Shown: positions 1 to 6,566, numbered from the stretch's first letter. The stretch: 7,506 bases of DNA from CBDUBU01 sp965365465 (GCA_965365465.1 CBDUBU010000203.1:1-7506); one strand, 5' to 3'. Notes: generated by a model not told the origin, from the sequence alone. Numbers and translations are program-made.

Positions 1-1404
1 GAGAAGGTCTCCATCACCGGCGCCCTGGGCCATCAGAGCCTGCAAGGCCCCGGCAACTTCATCGGTCTCTATGCAGGGGAGCATGTGGCGGGAACGGAGT
101 TTGTCATTGGTCCGCTCTTCGTAGCCCACGGCGTGACGGCAGGGGATCTCCTCGGAGGGCTTTTGATAGGCAACCTGCTGGCAGTGCTTTCATGGGCGTT
201 CATCTGCGCTCCCATCGCCACAAGGACGCGCCTGAACCTGTACTGGCAATTGCGCAAAATATCTGGCCCCTGGTTGCTGATCGCCTATAATCTGGTCAAT
301 GCCGCCATGTTTTGCTTTCTTGCCGGAAGCATGATTTCGGTGGCGGCCACAGCCGTCGGTTTTCCATTCAATATGCCGATGCCGGGCCTGAACGACCTCT
401 ATCCTTCAAGCTTTCAGTGGGTCGTTGTCGTGCTGCTTGTCGGATCGGTGGTGACGGTTCTCGCAATTCTGGGATTCGAGAAAATCGCGGCTTTCTCGAA
501 GGTCGCCGCGCCCTGGATGCTTCTGGTGTTCGTAGCCTGTGGTCTGGCTGTGCTGCCGCAACTCGGCGTTACATCACTCGATTCGTTCTGGGAGGTTGCC
601 CGGACGAAGATCTGGACCGGGATTCCGCTGGAAGGCCAGGGCAAATTCACCTTCTGGCATGTGATGTTTTTTGCGTGGTTTGCCAACATGGCAATGCACA
701 TCGGCATGGCCGACATGACGATCTTGCGTTTTGCCAGAAAATGGCAGTACGGCTTTTTCAGCGCCTTCGGGATGTACCTCGGCCATTTCATCGCATGGAT
801 CGCTTCCGGGATTCTGGTAGCGCTTGCCTTGCAGAACTCCGGCGAAGTCGCTCCGGGACCAATCGCCTTCCTGGGGGCAGGCTATGCAGGCATTGTTGCC
901 GTCGTGATTGCGGGTTGGACCACGGCAAACCCGACGATTTACCGCGCCGGGCTGGCGCTTCAGACGGTAACCCCGAACTGGAGGCGATGGAAGGTAACAG
1001 GGGTCGTGGGCATCGTCACGACGGTTGCCGCGCTGTTTCCAGCCCTGATGATGCGCCTTCTGGATTTTGTAGCGCTTTACGGGCTACTTTTGATGCCGAT
1101 GGGGGCCGTGATTTTTGCCGACTTCTGGCTGCTGCCCCGGTTGGGTTTGCGCCGCAACTATGCCGAATGGAAAAACCTTCTCTTTAGCTGGCCTGCGGCG
1201 ATAGCATGGATCGGCACGCTCGGTCTCTGCTGGCTTATCAACTATCTCTGGGGTCTGGAGATTTTCTTCCTCGGATTACCTGGCTGGTTCATCGCAACCG
1301 GACTTTATGTCGGACTCAGTTTTATGCAGCAGCGCCGGGACGCAGAAGCGGGATCGGCGCCGCAGCGGGACGCGCAGGATAAACTGGTTGGAGAAAAGGC
1401 ATGA
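1..1404 (+). CDS. NCS1-family transporter (purine/cytosine permease-like), 5' partial
   Basis: Integral inner-membrane transporter of the nucleobase:cation symporter-1 family, expected to import a nucleobase-like or other small substrate with Na+ or H+. The frame is open from base 1, so the true start lies upstream. The visible 467 residues, against roughly 420-520 for the family, mean only a short N-terminus is missing. A GTG at 85 is in frame but internal: the residues before it (a glycine-rich stretch ending in GLYAGEHV) are plausible NCS1 sequence leading into the first helices. About ten to eleven hydrophobic helices follow. The segment GWTTANPTIYRAGL (fragment residues 305-318) is the typical NCS1 motif around helix 8. 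The tail is charged and cytoplasmic-looking. The stop overlaps the start of the next gene (ATGA), so the two are co-translated. Family assignment is firm; the substrate cannot be read from sequence, and the subgroup looks divergent from CodB or PucI. Confidence 0.85.
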   Translation, partial: EKVSITGALGHQSLQGPGNFIGLYAGEHVAGTEFVIGPLFVAHGVTAGDLLGGLLIGNLLAVLSWAFICAPIATRTRLNLYWQLRKISGPWLLIAYNLVNAAMFCFLAGSMISVAATAVGFPFNMPMPGLNDLYPSSFQWVVVVLLVGSVVTVLAILGFEKIAAFSKVAAPWMLLVFVACGLAVLPQLGVTSLDSFWEVARTKIWTGIPLEGQGKFTFWHVMFFAWFANMAMHIGMADMTILRFARKWQYGFFSAFGMYLGHFIAWIASGILVALALQNSGEVAPGPIAFLGAGYAGIVAVVIAGWTTANPTIYRAGLALQTVTPNWRRWKVTGVVGIVTTVAALFPALMMRLLDFVALYGLLLMPMGAVIFADFWLLPRLGLRRNYAEWKNLLFSWPAAIAWIGTLGLCWLINYLWGLEIFFLGLPGWFIATGLYVGLSFMQQRRDAEAGSAPQRDAQDKLVGEKA

Positions 1405-1607
1405 ATGCATTATTGAAAGTCGCCTCCTTTATCGGGCTTTGCCTGACAGTCGTTCCCTCGATCCTGGTCCTTGCAGGCGTGATATCCTTCGAGGTCCATG
1501 CTTATCTTATGCTTGCAGGCACAGCAGTCTGGTTTGCGACGGCGCCGTTCTGGATGCAAAACAAGCCGCCGGAGAAGCAGTACTGGAAAAAGCACAGGCC
1601 GGTCTGA
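1401..1607 (+). CDS. Small two-helix membrane protein, probable transporter partner
   Basis: A 68-residue protein with two hydrophobic segments (about residues 8-28 and 32-52) joined by a very short turn containing FEVH. A basic tail (KPPEKQYWKKHRP) should hold both ends in the cytoplasm. I do not recognise a named family. Its ATG overlaps the TGA of the NCS1 gene (ATGA), with GGAGAAAAGG just upstream as ribosome-binding sequence, so translation is almost certainly coupled. Small two-helix proteins encoded beside secondary transporters are known as accessory subunits (for example YhdT beside PanF), and by analogy this may stabilise or modulate the NCS1 transporter. The overlap and topology are seen in the sequence; the subunit role is inferred. 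A second out-of-frame reading of this region lacks helices and is not credible. Confidence 0.8.
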   Translation: MNALLKVASFIGLCLTVVPSILVLAGVISFEVHAYLMLAGTAVWFATAPFWMQNKPPEKQYWKKHRPV

Positions 1608-1613
1608 GAAGTC

Positions 1614-1638
1614 GCCGGCAGCATTGCCTGTCGGCTTT
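1614..1638 (+). terminator. Possible terminator hairpin after the transport unit
   Basis: GCCGGCAG (1614-1621) pairs with CTGTCGGC (1628-1635) around a six-base loop. This gives eight pairs including one G-U, followed by TTT. It lies just after the small membrane-protein stop and before the phosphorylase start. The G-U pair favours the + strand transcript. The U-tract is short, so it may only weaken readthrough. Confidence 0.4.
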
Positions 1639-1666
1639 AACACAACGACGAATCGAAGCTTGAGCT

Positions 1667-2878
1667 ATGCATAATCATACCGTATCCGCGACGGTTGCGG
1701 AGCCATCCTTTCAGACCCGCTTGCACAGACTGGAGCGGGAACACAAAAAACTTGTAGAGCGCAAAAACGAGCGATTGCCGGAAGATAACGGCATCTTTTT
1801 TCGCTATCGGGACCCGGTTCTCACGGCAGCCCACACGCCTCTTTTCTGGCGCTACGACCTGAACCGGGAATCTAATCCGTTCCTGATGGAGCGTATGGGA
1901 ATCAATGCCGTTTTCAATCCGGGGGCCATTCGTCTCGGCGATAAGTATCTTCTCGTCGCACGGGTGGAGGGCGCAGACCGCAAGTCATTTCTTGCGGTAG
2001 CCGAAAGTCCTGATGGTGTGGACCATTTCCAGTTCTGGGATGAACCGGTTCTTCTGCCCGAAACGGACGATCCAGACGTGAACGTGTATGATATGCGCCT
2101 CACACAGCACGAGGACGGCTGGATCTACGGCGTTTTCTGCACCGAACGGAAAGACCCGGAGGCGCCGCCCGGAGATATGTCGGCGGCTGTGGCGCAGGCC
2201 GGCATCGTGCGCACCTATGATCTGAAGGCGTGGGAACGCTTGCCTGATCTCCGGACGCCTTCGCCGCAGCAGCGCAATGTGGTGCTGCATCCTGAATTCG
2301 TGGCGGGCAAGTATGGCTTCTACACCCGCCCGCAGGATAGTTTCATCGAGGCTGGCAGTGGTGGAGGCATCGGCTGGGGGCTGTGCGACGACATCACGCG
2401 CGCAGTCATCCATGATGAATCAACCATCGTTGACCGGAAGGCTTATCACACGATCAAGGAGTCCAAGAACGGACAGGGGCCTGCTCCCCTCCGGACAGAG
2501 GAAGGCTGGCTGCACCTGGCGCACGGCGTGCGCGGTACGGCTGCCGGTCTTCGCTATGTGCTGTACCTCTTCCTGAGTGATCTTGAAGAGCCATGGCGCG
2601 TAATTCGTCAACCGGCAGGATATCTCATTGCACCTGAAGGAGAGGAGCGTGTAGGCGACGTATCCAACGTGGTTTTTTCAAATGGATGGATTTCAAAAGA
2701 TGACGGAACGGTGCTCATTTATTATGCCTCTTCTGATACTCGCACCCACGTGGCTGAAACGAGCATGGAACGTTTACTCGATTATGTCAAACATACACCA
2801 CCGGACCCGGGACGCTCGGCCGCGTGCGCCGCGCAGCGCATTGATCTGATTCGCCGCAACCTGCAACTCCGCAGTTAA
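1667..2878 (+). CDS. GH130 4-O-beta-D-mannosyl-D-glucose phosphorylase
   Basis: Predicted cytoplasmic inverting phosphorylase that splits beta-1,4-mannosyl-glucose with phosphate to alpha-mannose-1-phosphate and glucose. In mannan breakdown it acts after cellobiose/mannobiose 2-epimerase. The 403 residues match the characterised Bacteroides fragilis enzyme (GH130 subfamily 1) almost block for block from memory: PVLTAAHTPLFWRYDL (50-65), RVEGADRKSF (99-108), NVYDMRLTQHEDGWIYG (139-155), QRNVVLHPEF (202-211), SGGGIGW (231-237), WLHLAHGVR (281-289) and GDVSNVVFSNGWI (330-342). Asp142 in YDMRL corresponds to the family catalytic acid. There is no signal peptide. The start gives a roughly 14-residue N-terminal extension relative to the B. 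fragilis protein; no closer in-frame ATG exists and the ribosome site (TTGAGCT) is weak. No epimerase, mannanase or mannoside transporter adjoins it. A mannooligosaccharide phosphorylase specificity is the main alternative, less likely given the match. Confidence 0.92.
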   Translation: MHNHTVSATVAEPSFQTRLHRLEREHKKLVERKNERLPEDNGIFFRYRDPVLTAAHTPLFWRYDLNRESNPFLMERMGINAVFNPGAIRLGDKYLLVARVEGADRKSFLAVAESPDGVDHFQFWDEPVLLPETDDPDVNVYDMRLTQHEDGWIYGVFCTERKDPEAPPGDMSAAVAQAGIVRTYDLKAWERLPDLRTPSPQQRNVVLHPEFVAGKYGFYTRPQDSFIEAGSGGGIGWGLCDDITRAVIHDESTIVDRKAYHTIKESKNGQGPAPLRTEEGWLHLAHGVRGTAAGLRYVLYLFLSDLEEPWRVIRQPAGYLIAPEGEERVGDVSNVVFSNGWISKDDGTVLIYYASSDTRTHVAETSMERLLDYVKHTPPDPGRSAACAAQRIDLIRRNLQLRS

Positions 2879-2951
2879 ATCCGCAGGCGGCTCAAGCGTT
2901 TGCTTCCCGGAAACCGTTGGCAATACTCTGTGATGCATCGGCGCGCAGCAA

Positions 2952-2983
2952 ACGGGGCAGGTTATCAAAATAACCTGTTCTGT
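2952..2983 (+). ncRNA. Long RNA hairpin 3' of the phosphorylase, no U-tract
   Basis: CAGGTTAT (2958-2965) and ATAACCTG (2970-2977) form a perfect 8-bp stem with loop CAAA. The stem continues outward as RNA through G-U, G-U, G-C, G-U, C-G and A-U pairs to 2952/2983, for 14 contiguous pairs. The outer part relies on three G-U wobbles that would be A-C mismatches in minus-strand RNA, so folding is favoured on the + strand transcript. It starts 74 bases after the phosphorylase stop. It could be a 3' end or processing/stability structure; without a T-run it is not a classic intrinsic terminator. Confidence 0.45.
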
Positions 2984-3085
2984 CTGAGAACTGATCTCTA
3001 TCTTGGGAATGGTTTGCTGCCTTGAAGTCAAAGCAGGAATGAACTGGCCGTTATCTTTAGAGGGCCTCTGATCAGGGAAACGGCG

Positions 3086-3222
3086 AATTTTGCGGCGGCA
3101 AGTTTGAAATCGCGTTTTGGGCCGCAGAAACCGCAAAATGCCCTTTTTGACAGTGAAAACGCTGCTTTGCCTGACCGAAAAACCGCAGAAAAACGCAGAA
3201 TAAACCGCAAAACCCGCAAAAT
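3086..3222. repeat. Degenerate CCGCAAAA / CCGCAGAAA repeat cluster
   Basis: Related short units recur: CCGCAGAAA at 3122, CCGCAAAAT at 3131, CCGAAAAA near 3175, CCGCAGAAAAA at 3183, ACGCAGAAT at 3193, CCGCAAAAC at 3205 and CCGCAAAAT at 3214. An inverted copy, AATTTTGCGG, lies at 3086-3095, so the unit at 3131 can pair with it. The A-run spacing is about 8-11 bases in the right half. It may be a decayed simple repeat, a dispersed intergenic element, or a cluster of binding sites upstream of the nucleoside-hydrolase-like gene. Nothing in the window distinguishes these. Confidence 0.5.
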
Positions 3223-3283
3223 GAAGGAGGGGATGTTTGTCCAGCCAGTGTTTAAAACCTGTTTCCTCCTCTTCTTAACTTGA
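3221..3283 (+). other. Short upstream ORF with strong Shine-Dalgarno (leader candidate)
   Basis: AAGGAGGGG (3224-3232) is the best ribosome-binding sequence in the gap and abuts an ATG at 3233. A second in-frame ATG lies at 3221. The product is 16 or 20 residues and ends at TGA 3281, a dozen bases before the first ATG of the next gene. The spacing from AGGAGG to ATG 3233 is only two bases, which is poor for initiation. It might be a leader peptide coupled to the downstream gene, or a remnant of an older start. Coding status is doubtful. Confidence 0.2.
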
Positions 3284-3294
3284 CGTTAAATCAT

Positions 3295-4305
3295 ATGTGT
3301 GGAATGATAACCCCTTTTCTGATCGTGCTCATGCTTGCTGTAGTCACTCTGGGACCTGGTTCCCGGCAAGGGTTTGCGCAGTCTCCGAAAACACGTGTGC
3401 TGCTCGATACCGATGCAAACAATGAACTGGACGATCAGCACGCAATTGCGTATATGCTCTTTAACGGCGATGCTTTTGATGTAGCCGGCATCACGGTCAA
3501 CCGCACAGACAACGGCGGCGACGTGAATGAGCAGGCTGAAGAAGCCGAGCGCGTGGTGAAACTGAGTGGTTTGCATTCAAAAGTCCCGGTAATCAAAGGC
3601 GCTGATGGCTCTTTCGAGCAGATTGCGCCTCATCTGGATGAGTCGCAGTTCGACGGGAGCGAGGCCGTCTCGTTTATCATTGAGCAGGCGCACAAACAGG
3701 CGGAAGGAAAGCTGGTGTTGCTGCCGGTCGGCAAGCTTACCAACATTGCCCTTGCGTTGAAGAAGGACCCGACGATTGCGCCGAAGGTCCGAATTGTCTG
3801 GTTAGGCTCGAATTATCCTGAGCCGGGCGAGTACAATCAGGTAAACGACGAGCTGGCCCTCAACTATATTCTCGATACCGACGTGGATTTCGAAATAGCT
3901 CTTGTGCGGTATGGAAAACCGTCCGGCACAGATGCAGTCCGGGCTACGCTGGAGGAAATCAAGGCCATAATGCCCGGCAAAGGTCCGCGCGTCTCGGAGC
4001 CGGTAACAGGCCGAAACGGCGGCACGTTCACCACGTTCGGGGACTACTCGGTCAACCTGTTCGAGAATATCGAACTTCACGGAAATCCTCCTTCCCGTGC
4101 TCTGTTTGACATGGCGGCTGTAGCTATTGTCAAAGATGAGTCATGGGCCACCCCTACGCGCATTCCGGCCCCGATCCTGAAAGAGGGGAAATGGGTAGAA
4201 CGTCCTGACAATGAACGCACGATCGTTCTCTGGGAGCATTTCGACAGGGAAAAGATCATGCAGGATTTCTACCACACCATGGAGCACTACGTGCCGGTGC
4301 GATGA
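3295..4305 (+). CDS. Exported nucleoside-hydrolase-fold protein
   Basis: Member of the inosine/uridine-preferring nucleoside hydrolase superfamily, whose enzymes use a calcium-bound water to cleave N-glycosidic bonds of nucleosides. From ATG 3295 (336 residues) a hydrophobic signal segment ends near GFAQ-S, so the mature protein should be periplasmic or extracellular. Conserved parts follow: the Asp-rich metal loop DTDANNELDDQHAI (residues 38-51), LPVGKLTNIALAL (143-155; canonical GPLTNIALAL), NQVNDELALNYIL in place of the usual FNxxxDPEAA, and ALFDMAAVAIV (269-279), whose Asp should be the last calcium ligand. The metal loop has two extra residues compared with DxDPGxDDA, and Phe replaces the His that normally precedes the final Asp. 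Start choice is uncertain: TTG 3280, ATG 3295 and ATG 3304 are all in frame and none has a good ribosome site. Fold confidence is high; the substrate is unknown. Confidence 0.85.
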   Translation: MCGMITPFLIVLMLAVVTLGPGSRQGFAQSPKTRVLLDTDANNELDDQHAIAYMLFNGDAFDVAGITVNRTDNGGDVNEQAEEAERVVKLSGLHSKVPVIKGADGSFEQIAPHLDESQFDGSEAVSFIIEQAHKQAEGKLVLLPVGKLTNIALALKKDPTIAPKVRIVWLGSNYPEPGEYNQVNDELALNYILDTDVDFEIALVRYGKPSGTDAVRATLEEIKAIMPGKGPRVSEPVTGRNGGTFTTFGDYSVNLFENIELHGNPPSRALFDMAAVAIVKDESWATPTRIPAPILKEGKWVERPDNERTIVLWEHFDREKIMQDFYHTMEHYVPVR

Positions 4306-4383
4306 CGAACAGGTGAGGAGCCGGGCTGCCGGGGAAGAGCATTGCCTGAACTTTGAAACCCTCGAAAGCTGCCGGCAGAATTT

Positions 4384-4794
4384 TCAGGGATCGTTTGTTT
4401 CAGTGTCCTGCGTGTCTTCATTTGCAGCGCCTGGATCACAGGGCAGCACGTTGAAACTGGAGGCGCGGCTGTTCGAGAGCGTCCACTGCCAGCAATTCCC
4501 ATGTCTGGGTTCGACGGAAGCCGAGAAAGAAAGCCTCCCGGCGGCTCCGCCGCCAACCGTTGATGCCCTCAGCGGAACGGTAGACGCAAACTCTTTCAAT
4601 TCCTTGCAAACCGTTCGTCCGGGCATCACTTCGAAGCGCACGGCACGGGCATACGCAATGACATTTCCGTACCCGGCTGTGGCATTCTCAATACACAGCG
4701 TCATGGGATCGCGCATAGGAGTATCAGTGCGAGGCTGAATGGGTGCGCATCCGACGGCGAGCAGCGCCAGGAAGATCAAGGCAGATCGGTGCAT
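4384..4794 (-). CDS. Small cysteine-containing lipoprotein, function unknown
   Basis: A 136-residue protein. The start at 4794 is chosen because it gives a textbook lipoprotein signal: MHR, a hydrophobic run, then LAVGC with lipidated Cys16. Upstream in-frame codons (to 4944) would bury this signal behind a hydrophilic stretch and are rejected. The mature part has four further cysteines (34, 63, 101, 119), which could form two disulfides. The core looks beta-rich (LCIENAT, VIAYA, VRFEVMPGRTVCKEL, GRLSFSASVE, CWQWTL), and the tail is acidic and probably disordered (from about residue 120). The pattern of an ENxT strand, a turn with xPGRT, then a glycine loop and another strand recalls small Ig-like lipoproteins in Gemmatimonadota and Rhodothermota, from memory only. 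It is transcribed opposite to all its neighbours, diverging from the metallopeptidase. The real frame is supported by the signal; other frames here lack one. Confidence 0.75.
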   Translation of the reverse strand: MHRSALIFLALLAVGCAPIQPRTDTPMRDPMTLCIENATAGYGNVIAYARAVRFEVMPGRTVCKELKEFASTVPLRASTVGGGAAGRLSFSASVEPRHGNCWQWTLSNSRASSFNVLPCDPGAANEDTQDTETNDP

Positions 4795-5039
4795 GTTGTT
4801 GCCATCTGGTTTAGAAGGATATACTTCCTGCGAATACGGGAGGAGGCTACCGTAAACCCTGTATCCCGGAAGCATTGGGTTTTCACTCAGATACGGCAGC
4901 CCGACTGAGCAGCCCGTGGCGGCACGGTAACTGCACTGATTCACGAGGGCAGCAAAACATATAGTACTTACACGGCGACACAGTCTGAATGATCTCCCGG
5001 ATAAAGCGAAAACAGGCCGCCTGGGTTGATGGAAGCGAT
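4795..5039. promoter_or_regulatory. Divergent intergenic region (lipoprotein / metallopeptidase)
   Basis: 245 bases separate the two divergent starts and must carry both promoters. Only weak elements stand out: TATAGT at 4960-4965, a possible -10 for the rightward gene without a convincing -35, and a short inverted pair TACGG/CCGTA (4835-4839 and 4850-4854). No riboswitch-like or operator-like structure is clear. Confidence 0.35.
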
Positions 5040-6566
5040 ATGGAAAGAATCAGAAGCTATATCACCGTGCTGATCTGCCTGCTCGGTGTAGCGATATGTG
5101 GACAGTGGAGTATCGCCAGGGGAGGCGCGCTCTCATCGGGCCTTTCAGTCAATCCTGAATCTGGGGCGCCGCGCACAGACGCCCCTGCCCGTTTCCCGAC
5201 AAAAGGACGGATAAATGCTTTTGTGGTGTTTGTTCAGCACCGGGACGATGTCTACGACAACGAGTTGACGACGGATGAGCGAACCGAGTGGCCCGCACGC
5301 TGGAGCAGTTCCAGCAAAAACAGGCTGCCGGCCTGGGCCGGTGCGCGCCGTGGGAAAGAAGGAGAGCAACTCCTGGCCTCTCCGAACGCAGCGCCGAAGG
5401 ACTTTGCAGAAGGGTCCCTGAGCCAGTTCTATCATCTCATGTCGAACGGCAGGTTCACCGTGACGGGCGAGGTGTTCCCGGAGGTCTATACGCCGGAGCA
5501 TGATCGCGCCTGGTATGCGGCTCACAACGGCGTTTTTGAAAATGGCGCCTCCCGCCTCTCCCATGAGATCCTTACCTCACGTGAGGTCAAGCGTTTTTTT
5601 GCAGAAAAGTATCCGGGCGATGCCATACGGGTATTCGACCGTTTCACCAACGGCACGGATCGGATGCAACCGGACGGACAGTTTGACCTGGTCATTCTGG
5701 TATACCGTCTGAGTGGCTTGCCTGCTCTGATAGGGAAGGGCAGAGGTTATACGTCGATCACGTCGCTGGGTACTTACGGACTCCGCTCCGGAGACGCCTT
5801 TGCCGCTGCCGGACAGCCCGTTGCCATAGGAGGGCTTCGCGTTCCTGATAACTTGCAAAGCGGATCTGGCGTCATCGTAGAAGGTTACACCCGGAAATCA
5901 GCCGTCAGGGTTATTGCCCACGAAATAGGGCATCGTCAATTCTATCTGGCGCATACGTGCGAGGCGGCCAGCGCATCCAGCAATAACGCGGACTGCATAG
6001 GTATCATGGGGGGACCCTACCTGACCATGAGCGCTCCCGACCGTATCAAGTTGGGATGGGCGGAGGTGGAAACAGTAGATACCGAGGCTATCAGCGGCTC
6101 GAAACGCTATACCTTGCCGGACGCCATTCGCTCAGGGAAGGTGCTTCGCATCAGAAGCGGAAAGGACGATGCCTGTGGTGATTTGATTGTGGAAGCGCGT
6201 TTCTGGTCGAATTTCTGGGATCGTCCCCCTGACAAAAAAAACGATGATGGGGATCACGGCGACTTCTCGCTTCCGCAGGAAGGGCTTTATCTGTACAAGG
6301 CATCGGATGGTTCTGCTTCCTGCGGTGGTCCCAACTACTTTTTCTCAAGCCTCGAACGCCATGGGAAAAAACGGGATCCCTGGCGAGGATTTCGGAATGG
6401 AAGCACTTACCGGGCAGCCTTTGTACCCGGAGATGCGTACACCCCTCAAACAGACCTTGAATATCGCTACCACAGAAACAAAGCGCTGGAGTCAAAGATG
6501 GCGCTTACCGCTATCGCACGCGAGCGTGGGGCCTTCGTTTTCAATATCCGGAGGGTGTCTCAGTAA
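5040..6566 (+). CDS. Exported M6-like zinc metallopeptidase
   Basis: Secreted protease resembling the M6 (immune inhibitor A) family. ATG 5040 is preferred: GGAAG lies four bases upstream and the product begins with a clean signal peptide (MERIRS, then hydrophobic residues 7-20). ATG 4989 would add 17 polar residues with no ribosome site. In the 508-residue form, SLSQFYHLMSNGRFTVTG (126-143) matches the M6 block before the active site. HEIGH (294-298) supplies two zinc ligands and the catalytic Glu295. GIMGG (321-325) is a Met-turn candidate, followed by MSAPDRIKLGW (330-340), as in M6 enzymes. The third ligand is odd: M6 proteins usually have HExxHxxGxxD, whereas here the sequence is HEIGHRQFYLAH with His305 one position later. 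Cys307 and Cys319 bracket the following loop and could form a disulfide. The C-terminal 170 residues look like a beta-rich domain. No C-terminal sorting domain is evident. Confidence 0.85.
   Translation: MERIRSYITVLICLLGVAICGQWSIARGGALSSGLSVNPESGAPRTDAPARFPTKGRINAFVVFVQHRDDVYDNELTTDERTEWPARWSSSSKNRLPAWAGARRGKEGEQLLASPNAAPKDFAEGSLSQFYHLMSNGRFTVTGEVFPEVYTPEHDRAWYAAHNGVFENGASRLSHEILTSREVKRFFAEKYPGDAIRVFDRFTNGTDRMQPDGQFDLVILVYRLSGLPALIGKGRGYTSITSLGTYGLRSGDAFAAAGQPVAIGGLRVPDNLQSGSGVIVEGYTRKSAVRVIAHEIGHRQFYLAHTCEAASASSNNADCIGIMGGPYLTMSAPDRIKLGWAEVETVDTEAISGSKRYTLPDAIRSGKVLRIRSGKDDACGDLIVEARFWSNFWDRPPDKKNDDGDHGDFSLPQEGLYLYKASDGSASCGGPNYFFSSLERHGKKRDPWRGFRNGSTYRAAFVPGDAYTPQTDLEYRYHRNKALESKMALTAIARERGAFVFNIRRVSQ

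Larger units (their letters stand above)
2879..3294. other. Gene-free region with hairpin and repeats
   Basis: About 415 bases between the phosphorylase stop and the next gene. I find no convincing protein in any frame; the open frames on the minus strand are arginine/phenylalanine-rich products of the repeat composition. It contains a long hairpin near 2952-2983, a degenerate CCGCARAA-type repeat array at 3086-3222 and a short Shine-Dalgarno-preceded ORF at 3221-3283. The downstream promoter must lie here, but I cannot place it with confidence. Confidence 0.6.

Noticed and set aside
312..1187. 291-codon open frame inside the transporter
   Set aside because: It lies out of frame within a clear membrane-protein gene; its product is Arg/Cys/His-rich with no recognisable domain.
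85..1404. GTG at 85 as the start of the transporter
   Set aside because: The frame is open to base 1 and the residues before 85 look like NCS1 sequence, so the gene is truncated by the window edge.
2774..3219. Minus-strand open frames across the gap after the phosphorylase
   Set aside because: Products are Arg/Phe/Lys-rich and follow from the repeat composition; one also overlaps the phosphorylase 3' end. No ribosome site or domain supports them.
3280..3308. TTGACG at 3280 with ATAACC as a sigma-70-like promoter
   Set aside because: The -10 match is poor, it would sit inside or after the possible starts of the gene, and promoters in the suspected phylum differ from this consensus.
4372..4381. 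Palindrome CTGCCGGCAG between the convergent nucleosidase-like and lipoprotein genes
   Set aside because: It is a perfect 10-base palindrome but has no loop and no T-run, so it does not make a terminator on its own; it could occur by chance at this base composition.
4211..4738. Plus-strand 175-codon frame overlapping the nucleosidase-like end and the lipoprotein
   Set aside because: It is antisense to a gene with a clear lipoprotein signal and overlaps the conserved C-terminus of the upstream gene; Ser/Arg-rich with no domain.
4795..4944. N-terminal extension of the lipoprotein to 4944
   Set aside because: It would place 50 hydrophilic residues before an otherwise ideal lipoprotein signal peptide.
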